From Methyloversatilis discipulorum (GTDB taxonomy: Bacteria; Pseudomonadota; Gammaproteobacteria; Burkholderiales; Rhodocyclaceae), in the NCBI RefSeq assembly GCF_018780585.1, contig NZ_JADMJL010000016.1, forward strand, positions 282,766 to 346,765: a DNA stretch of 64,000 bases. The letters run 5' to 3'. Positions 55,557 to 64,000 of this stretch are shown piece by piece. The notes below the pieces were generated by a model that had not been told where the DNA came from, did no database searches, and was given only the letters and a program-made list of their open reading frames with translations. The position numbers were made by a program, and so were the translations under genes. The number at the start of each line of letters is the position of its first letter. The first letter of the stretch is position 1.

Positions 55557-57212
55557 ATGCTCGAACGTCTTTTCATCCGCGACTTCATCCTGGTCGACCG
55601 GCTCGAACTCGACTTCGCGTCCGGTTTCGGCGCGCTGACCGGCGAGACCGGCGCCGGCAAGTCCATCCTGGTCGATGCGCTGGGGCTGCTGCTCGGTGGC
55701 CGGGCCGATGCCTCGGTCGTGCGCGCCGGCTGTGACCGGGCGGAACTGTCGGCCGAGTTTTCCTGTGCCGCCGACAGTGCCGTCGCTGGCTGGCTGAAGG
55801 AACAGGATTTCCAGCTGGAAGAGGGCATGGTGATCGCCCGTCGCGTCATCGACGCCGGCGGACGTTCGCGTGCCTACATCAACGGCGCGCCTGCCAGCGT
55901 GAGCCAGTTGCGCGATCTGGGCGGGCAACTGGTCGACATCCATGGTCAGCACGCCCATCAGGCGCTGATGCGCGAAACGGCGCAGCGTGCCCTGTTCGAC
56001 CAGCATGCCGGTCTGACCGCGCAGGTGGCGACCGTCGGCCGGCTGCATCGTGAATGGCAGCAGCGCGAACAGGCGCTGGCGCGCGCTCTGCAGGACCGCG
56101 ATGCCGCCGAGCGCGAGCGCGAGCGGCTGCAGTGGCAGGTCGAGGAGCTGACGGCGCTGGCCTTCGAACCGCAGGCATGGGCCGAATTGCAACAGGATCA
56201 CGGCCGACTGGCGCACGCCACACAATTGCTCGAAGGCTCGGCCGAGGCGCTGGCGCTGATCGAGGAGGGCGAGGCGGCGCTCGACGGGCAACTGGCGCAC
56301 ATCGCGTCGCTGCTCGGCCGACTGGAAGCCTTCGACGCCTCGCTCGGCGAATGTCGTGGCCTGATCGAGTCGGCCGCCACACAGGTCGACGAGGCGGCGC
56401 GCGCGCTGCGCGCCTACGCGCATCGCATCGATGCCGACCCGGCCGCCCTGGCGCGTGCCGACGAACGCATAGCGACGGTGCTGGCCTGCGCGCGCAAATA
56501 CCGCGTCGATCCGGACGAACTGCCGCAGCTGCTGGCCGACAGCCAGGAAGGGCTGCAGCGGCTGGAGGCGGAATCCGACCCGGCCGCGCTCGAAGCGGCG
56601 CGCGATGCTGCACGGGCGGCCTGTGTCGAGGCGGCCAAGGAACTGTCCGATGCGCGCCGGCCGGCGGCAAAGCAGTTGTCAGAGGCGGTGACCGCGGCAA
56701 TGTCCGAGCTGGCGATGCAGGGCGGGCGCTTCGAAGTGGTGCTGAAACCGCTCGATCAGCCGTCGGCCACCGGCCTCGAAGAGGTCGAATTCCATGTCGC
56801 TGCCAACCCGGGGCAGCCGCTTGCACCGCTGGCCAAGGTGGCCTCGGGCGGCGAGCTGTCACGCATCGGACTGGCCATCCAGGTCATCGCCAGCGCGCGC
56901 AGCGGCACGCCGACGCTGGTGTTCGACGAGGTCGATGTCGGCATCGGCGGTCGCGTCGCCGAGGTGGTCGGGCGTCAGCTCGCCCGTCTGGGCGAGGCAC
57001 GTCAGGTGCTGTGCGTGACCCATCTGCCGCAGGTGGCGGCGCGGGCGGATTGGCAGTGGTCGATCGCCAAGCGCAGCGAGGGCGGGCAGACGCGCAGTTC
57101 GGTCACGCCGCTGGATGCGCCGGCGCGCGTTGACGAGATTGCCCGCATGCTGGGCGGCGAAGTGATCACCGACACCACCCGCGCGCACGCGCGCGAAATG
57201 CTCGGCGCCTGA
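55557..57212 (+). CDS. recN: DNA repair protein RecN
   Basis: An SMC-like ATPase for double-strand break repair. The 551-aa product has Walker A GETGAGKSILVDAL, long coiled-coil arms (about 150-360), the signature SGGELSRIGLAI and Walker B LVFDEVDVGIGG. Its stop abuts the convergent GDT1-family gene. Confidence 0.97.
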   Translation: MLERLFIRDFILVDRLELDFASGFGALTGETGAGKSILVDALGLLLGGRADASVVRAGCDRAELSAEFSCAADSAVAGWLKEQDFQLEEGMVIARRVIDAGGRSRAYINGAPASVSQLRDLGGQLVDIHGQHAHQALMRETAQRALFDQHAGLTAQVATVGRLHREWQQREQALARALQDRDAAERERERLQWQVEELTALAFEPQAWAELQQDHGRLAHATQLLEGSAEALALIEEGEAALDGQLAHIASLLGRLEAFDASLGECRGLIESAATQVDEAARALRAYAHRIDADPAALARADERIATVLACARKYRVDPDELPQLLADSQEGLQRLEAESDPAALEAARDAARAACVEAAKELSDARRPAAKQLSEAVTAAMSELAMQGGRFEVVLKPLDQPSATGLEEVEFHVAANPGQPLAPLAKVASGGELSRIGLAIQVIASARSGTPTLVFDEVDVGIGGRVAEVVGRQLARLGEARQVLCVTHLPQVAARADWQWSIAKRSEGGQTRSSVTPLDAPARVDEIARMLGGEVITDTTRAHAREMLGA

Positions 57213-57776
57213 TCAGTTCAGCCCGACCGCCAGCGTGATCACGCCGGTGGCGACGAACAGGCCGGCGGCGATGCGCCGTATCCAGTTCACCGGCAGCCGC
57301 TGCGCCAGTTTCTGGCCGATATACACCGCCGGTACGTTCGCGATCATCATGCCCAGCGTCGTGCCGGCGACCACCCAGACATAGGCGTCCTCGAAGCGGG
57401 CGCCCAGCGCCACTGTCGCCAGCTGTGTCTTGTCGCCCATTTCGGCCATGAAGAACAGCAGGGTCGAGGTCAGGAACACGCCGTGCGCGCTGCCGACTTC
57501 GGTTTCCTCCAGCTTGTCCGGCACCAGCGCCCACAGCCCGCAGCCGATGAAGGCGAGGCCGACGATCCAGCGCAGCACCTCCGGCGACAGGACGGAAGCG
57601 ACCAGCGCGCCGAGCCAGGCGGCCAGCGCGTGGTTCAGCACGGTGGCTACCAGTATGCCGAGGCAGATGGCACGTGGCCGGCGCATGCGCGCCGCCAGCA
57701 CGAAGGACAGCAGCTGTGTCTTGTCGCCGATTTCGGCGAGCGCGACCAGCGCGGTGGAGGCGATCAGGGCATCCAT
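57213..57776 (-). CDS. TMEM165/GDT1 family cation (manganese) transporter
   Basis: A 187-aa membrane protein with two copies of the family motif E-x-G-D-K-T (AEIGDKTQL and AEMGDKTQL), each in a membrane helix, and about six membrane segments in total. Bacterial relatives export manganese. ATG 57776 (MDALIAS) is chosen; an upstream TTG adds two residues. It is followed leftwards by recN, convergent, and preceded by fur. Confidence 0.92.
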   Translation of the reverse strand: MDALIASTALVALAEIGDKTQLLSFVLAARMRRPRAICLGILVATVLNHALAAWLGALVASVLSPEVLRWIVGLAFIGCGLWALVPDKLEETEVGSAHGVFLTSTLLFFMAEMGDKTQLATVALGARFEDAYVWVVAGTTLGMMIANVPAVYIGQKLAQRLPVNWIRRIAAGLFVATGVITLAVGLN

Positions 57777-57818
57777 GGGCAAGCCGCCGGGCGGCGGCGA
57801 GGGTGGGCGCGGCTGGAC

Positions 57819-58265
57819 TCAGCCGCGGGGCGTGGTCTTGCGCTTGTTCGGGCAGGCTTCGGTCGAGCAGTCGGCGAAGATGGTCAGCGCGTGGTCGTGT
57901 ACGGTGAAGCCGCGTTCCTTGGCCACCTTGATCTGACGGCGTTCGATCTCGGCGTCGTAGAACTCCTCGACCTTGCCACACTGGATGCACACCAGATGAT
58001 CATGGTGGTGGCCTTCGTTCAGTTCGAATACCGCCTTGCCCGACTCGAAGAAATGGCGTTCGAGCAGACCGGCCTGCTCGAACTGGGTCAGCACGCGGTA
58101 GACCGTGGCGAGGCCGATGTCCATGTCCTCCTGCAGCAGGGCCTTGTAGACGTCCTCGGCGCTCATGTGGCGCACGTCTGCACGCTGGAAAAGCTCGAGG
58201 ATCTTCAGTCGCGGCAGCGTGGCCTTGAGGCCGATGTTCTTCAGGTTCTGGGAATTTGCGCTCAT
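57819..58265 (-). CDS. fur: ferric uptake regulator Fur
   Basis: Iron-responsive repressor. The 148-aa product has the winged HTH ([18 protein letters not shown]), the metal site [10 protein letters not shown] and two Cys pairs (CIQC; CSTEAC). It lies directly before the transporter gene and is divergent from bamE, the usual arrangement in betaproteobacteria. Confidence 0.97.
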   Translation of the reverse strand: MSANSQNLKNIGLKATLPRLKILELFQRADVRHMSAEDVYKALLQEDMDIGLATVYRVLTQFEQAGLLERHFFESGKAVFELNEGHHHDHLVCIQCGKVEEFYDAEIERRQIKVAKERGFTVHDHALTIFADCSTEACPNKRKTTPRG

Positions 58266-58296
58266 CCGGGTCGTCTGGAGGCTATGGCAAGGTCGC

Positions 58297-58302
58297 TATA
58301 AT
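58297..58302. promoter_or_regulatory. shared promoter region fur/bamE (TATAAT)
   Basis: An AT-rich TATAATATAG lies in the 105-bp divergent gap. It can serve as -10 box for bamE (plus) and, read backwards as TATATTATA, for fur. No clear -35 or Fur box was found. Confidence 0.5.
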
Positions 58303-58370
58303 ATAGACTTTCGCGTCCGGCCCGGCGTTCCGCCTGCGGTCGCCCGATCATCACCCGAGTCCTGCCCGCG

Positions 58371-58826
58371 ATGTCCCTCGCTCCCTTTGCCACCCTGAGC
58401 CGCGTCTGTCTAGCGCTTGTTCCGTTGATTGCCGGCTGCAGCAGCTTCGAGGTGCCCGATGCGCTCGACGTCACCAGCAAGCTCAATCCCTACCGTATCG
58501 ACATCCGTCAGGGCAATCTGGTCACCCAGGACATGGTGGGTCAGCTCAAGGCGGGCATGAGCCGCGAGCAGGTCCGCTTCGTGCTCGGTTCGCCGATGCT
58601 GGCCGACGTGTTCCACCCGGACCGCTGGGATTACGTCTATTACTTCAAGCCGGGCAACAAACCGGAAGACACGCAGCAGCGCCGGCTCATCGTCTATTTC
58701 GAGGACGACAAGCTGGTCAGCGTGGGCGGCGACGTGGTCGCTGCGGAAGATGGCGAGATCCAGCCACCGGAGCCGCGTACGCGCACGCTCGATCTGGGCG
58801 AGATTGCGGCACCCGAGAAGAAGTGA
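58371..58826 (+). CDS. bamE: outer membrane assembly lipoprotein BamE
   Basis: A subunit of the BAM complex that inserts outer-membrane proteins. The 151-aa precursor has a lipobox LIAGC with lipidated Cys23. The SmpA/OmlA fold shows TQDMVGQLKAGMSREQVRFVLGSP, DRWDYVYYF and RRLIVYFEDDKL. It is divergent from fur and followed by dapB. Confidence 0.96.
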   Translation: MSLAPFATLSRVCLALVPLIAGCSSFEVPDALDVTSKLNPYRIDIRQGNLVTQDMVGQLKAGMSREQVRFVLGSPMLADVFHPDRWDYVYYFKPGNKPEDTQQRRLIVYFEDDKLVSVGGDVVAAEDGEIQPPEPRTRTLDLGEIAAPEKK

Positions 58827-58863
58827 AACCGGGCGCTGCGAGCGTCCGCACACAGCGAACTGA

Positions 58864-59679
<816 letters not shown>

Positions 59680-59755
59680 ATCGCAACGGCTGCAGTGGCG
59701 CTTCAGTGCTGCGGGTGTGTGTCGTTAATTCTGCAGGATCCGGTTCAGGTCATTC

Positions 59756-62335
<2,580 letters not shown>

Positions 62336-62366
62336 GCCGGCTGCAGCGCGCCTCAGCGCACCAAAA

Positions 62367-62395
62367 TTGCGCGCCGCACCACCCCGAGGTATAAT
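62367..62395 (+). promoter_or_regulatory. sigma-70 promoter of carAB
   Basis: TTGCGC, a 17-nt spacer, then a perfect TATAAT. It gives a leader of about 95 nt before the carA GTG. Confidence 0.75.
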
Positions 62396-62405
62396 TCGCA
62401 CACTC

Positions 62406-62437
62406 AGCGGGAGACGCCTCGAACGGCGCCTCCCGCT
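62406..62437 (+). promoter_or_regulatory. 5' leader hairpin of carAB
   Basis: Arms AGCGGGAG/CTCCCGCT with an A-C mismatch and an inner CGCC/GGCG stem lie at the expected transcript start. No T-tract follows, so it looks like a stabiliser or control structure rather than a terminator. Confidence 0.5.
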
Positions 62438-62497
62438 TCGCATATGTGGCGCACGCGCGCGCCGCCGTCCCCCGATCAGAAATTCAGGAGTTACTAC

Positions 62498-63640
62498 GTG
62501 TCCGCCCATGCGCCCGCGCTGCTCGCACTCGCCGATGGATCGGTCTTTCACGGCAAAAGCATAGGGGCGGAAACGGTCACGACCGGTGAAGTGGTTTTCA
62601 ACACCGCGCTCACCGGCTATCAGGAAATCCTGACCGATCCGAGCTATACCCGCCAGATCGTCACGCTGACCTATCCGCACATCGGCAATACCGGCGTCAA
62701 TGTCGAGGACGTCGAAGCCGGCCGCGTGTTCGCTGCCGGCCTCGTCATCCGTGACCTGCCGCTGCGCTCGTCCAACTTCCGCAGTCACCAGACGCTGGAT
62801 GCCTACCTGCGCGAGCAGGGCATTCCTGGCATCGCCAATATAGATACCCGCAAGCTCACCCGCCTGCTGCGTGAAAAGGGTGCGCAGAGCGCCTGTCTGA
62901 TGGCCGGCAAGGTCGACGCCGCCGAAGCGGTGGCCAAGGCGCGCGAATTCGCCGGCCTCGCAGGCATGGACCTGGCCAAGGTGGTCAGCGCGACCGCGCC
63001 CTACGAATGGACCGAGGGCGAGTGGCAACTCGGCCAGGGCTTCGTCAAGCCGGACGCCACGCCTTTCCACGTCGTCGCCTACGATTTCGGCGTCAAGCGC
63101 AACATCCTGCGCATGCTGGCCAGCCGCGGCTGCCGTCTGACCGTGGTGCCGGCGCAGACGCCGGCCGAGAAGGTGCTGGCGATGAATCCTGACGGCGTGT
63201 TCCTGTCCAACGGCCCGGGCGACCCGGAGCCCTGCGACTACGCGATCGCCGCGATCCGCACCTTCCTCGACCGCAGGATTCCGACCTTCGGCATCTGTCT
63301 CGGCCACCAGCTGATGGGCCTCGCTGCGGGCGCGAAGACGCTGAAGATGAAGTTCGGCCACCACGGCGCCAACCACCCGGTCAAGGACAACGATTCCGGC
63401 CGTGTGCTGATCACCAGCCAGAACCACGGCTTCGCGGTCGATCCGGCCACGCTGCCGGCCAATGTGCGGGTCACCCACGTGTCGCTGTTCGACGGCAGCC
63501 TGCAGGGCATGGCCTGGACCGACCGCCCGGCCTTCTGCTTCCAGGGCCACCCGGAAGCCAGCCCGGGCCCGCACGACGTGGCCTACCTGTTCGATCGATT
63601 CGTGAAGATGATGGAGGAGGGGCTAGGGAAGAGGGGCTAG
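62498..63640 (+). CDS. carA: carbamoyl-phosphate synthase small subunit
   Basis: The glutaminase subunit of the enzyme that makes carbamoyl phosphate for arginine and pyrimidines. The 380-aa product has the amidotransferase Cys in [13 protein letters not shown] and the His/Glu of [12 protein letters not shown]. The GTG at 62498 is the start, chosen because CAGGAG lies 7 nt upstream and the family N-terminus follows. The last residues (GLGKRG) are encoded by an intergenic-type repeat that runs into the gene end. Confidence 0.95.
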   Translation: MSAHAPALLALADGSVFHGKSIGAETVTTGEVVFNTALTGYQEILTDPSYTRQIVTLTYPHIGNTGVNVEDVEAGRVFAAGLVIRDLPLRSSNFRSHQTLDAYLREQGIPGIANIDTRKLTRLLREKGAQSACLMAGKVDAAEAVAKAREFAGLAGMDLAKVVSATAPYEWTEGEWQLGQGFVKPDATPFHVVAYDFGVKRNILRMLASRGCRLTVVPAQTPAEKVLAMNPDGVFLSNGPGDPEPCDYAIAAIRTFLDRRIPTFGICLGHQLMGLAAGAKTLKMKFGHHGANHPVKDNDSGRVLITSQNHGFAVDPATLPANVRVTHVSLFDGSLQGMAWTDRPAFCFQGHPEASPGPHDVAYLFDRFVKMMEEGLGKRG

Positions 63641-63713
63641 AGGCTAGAGAGCATGCGGCGGCGAAGCCGCCGTGATGTGTCCCCTAGTCCCTGATCCCTA
63701 GTCCCTGACCCCT
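63620..63713. repeat. repeat cluster between carA and carB
   Basis: GGGGCTAG occurs twice at the left. The 7-bp palindrome CGGCGGC/GCCGCCG (63656-63672) sits in the centre. The unit CCCTAGTCCCTGA occurs twice at the right (63682-63694, 63696-63708), roughly the inverse of the left units. It is typical of dispersed intergenic repeats. Confidence 0.7.
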
Positions 63714-63722
63714 CAAAGACAA

Positions 63723-64000
63723 ATGCCCAAACGTACAGACATCCAATCCATCCTGATCATCGGCGCCGGTCCCATCGTGATCGGCCAGGCCTGCGAGTTC
63801 GATTACTCCGGCGCCCAGGCCTGCAAGGCGCTGCGTGAAGAGGGTTACCGCGTCGTGCTGGTGAATTCCAACCCGGCCACGATCATGACCGACCCCGGCA
63901 TGGCCGACGTGACCTACATCGAGCCGATCACCTGGCAGATGGTCGAGAAGATCATCGAGAAGGAACGCCCGGACGCGCTGCTGCCCACCATGGGCGGCCA
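63723..64000 (+). CDS. carB: carbamoyl-phosphate synthase large subunit (5' part)
   Basis: Starts at ATG 63723 ([22 protein letters not shown]) and is cut by the window end after 92 codons. The visible part holds the first ATP-grasp N-terminal block ([32 protein letters not shown]). It is separated from carA by an 82-bp repeat-containing gap. Confidence 0.97.
   Translation, partial: MPKRTDIQSILIIGAGPIVIGQACEFDYSGAQACKALREEGYRVVLVNSNPATIMTDPGMADVTYIEPITWQMVEKIIEKERPDALLPTMGG

Overview
This 64 kb window comes from the chromosome of a GC-rich, motile betaproteobacterium. The signs are PEP-CTERM proteins, sigma-54/FlrBC-type flagellar control, a GTP-type PEP carboxykinase, the grpE-dnaK-dnaJ cluster with sigma-32 promoters, and the fur|bamE-dapB-...-carAB order. 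A Rhodocyclales-like genus such as Methyloversatilis is a plausible guess, but it is inference only.

Layout. (1) 1-6.0 kb: flagellar basal body and regulators. fliF-fliG run on the minus strand. flrB-flrC and fliE run on the plus strand, each behind a recognisable sigma-54 promoter. (2) 6.3-12.4 kb: two overlapping PEP-CTERM metalloprotease-like genes, a beta-CASP RNA-processing hydrolase, a two-gene signalling unit whose kinase carries an ETR1-type (ethylene-receptor-like) membrane sensor, and a DUF4394-like PEP-CTERM protein. (3) 12.5-23.2 kb: ycgR, an FlhB-C-like gene, fliK, fliT, fliS, fliD, flaG and fliC (sigma-28 promoter), a diguanylate cyclase, and a NarX/NarL-like two-component pair. 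(4) 23.3-36.9 kb: a 13.6 kb integrative element inserted in the 3' end of a tRNA-Thr(TGT) gene. It is bounded by 45-bp direct repeats, and all its genes run leftwards. It has a tyrosine integrase, a repressor-like S24 domain, unknown genes, a DnaB replication module and isolated Mu-like morphogenesis genes (gpG-like, tape measure, gp29-like portal). No large terminase, capsid, tail tube/sheath or lysis gene is visible. (5) 37-64 kb: core genes. These are lpxH, two cyclophilins, an L,D-transpeptidase with a TPR partner, cysS, a CRP/FNR regulator, pckG, dnaJ, dnaK, grpE, a Ser/Thr kinase fused to a cyclic-nucleotide domain, an AP2-like/AT-hook protein with a TTG start, hemH, hrcA, nadK, recN, a GDT1-family transporter, fur, bamE, dapB, a large hybrid kinase, carA and the start of carB.

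How it works together. Flagellar genes follow a sigma-54 then sigma-28 hierarchy: FlrC-type activator, then fliE and relatives, then flagellin. YcgR and the cyclase add c-di-GMP control of motility. The heat-shock operon has two sigma-32 promoters, one before grpE and one before dnaK. The most unusual items are the ETR1-like sensor with a stand-alone receiver, the AP2/AT-hook protein beside a kinase-cNMP fusion, and the small tRNA-Thr element with paired integrase-arm-like repeats at both ends.
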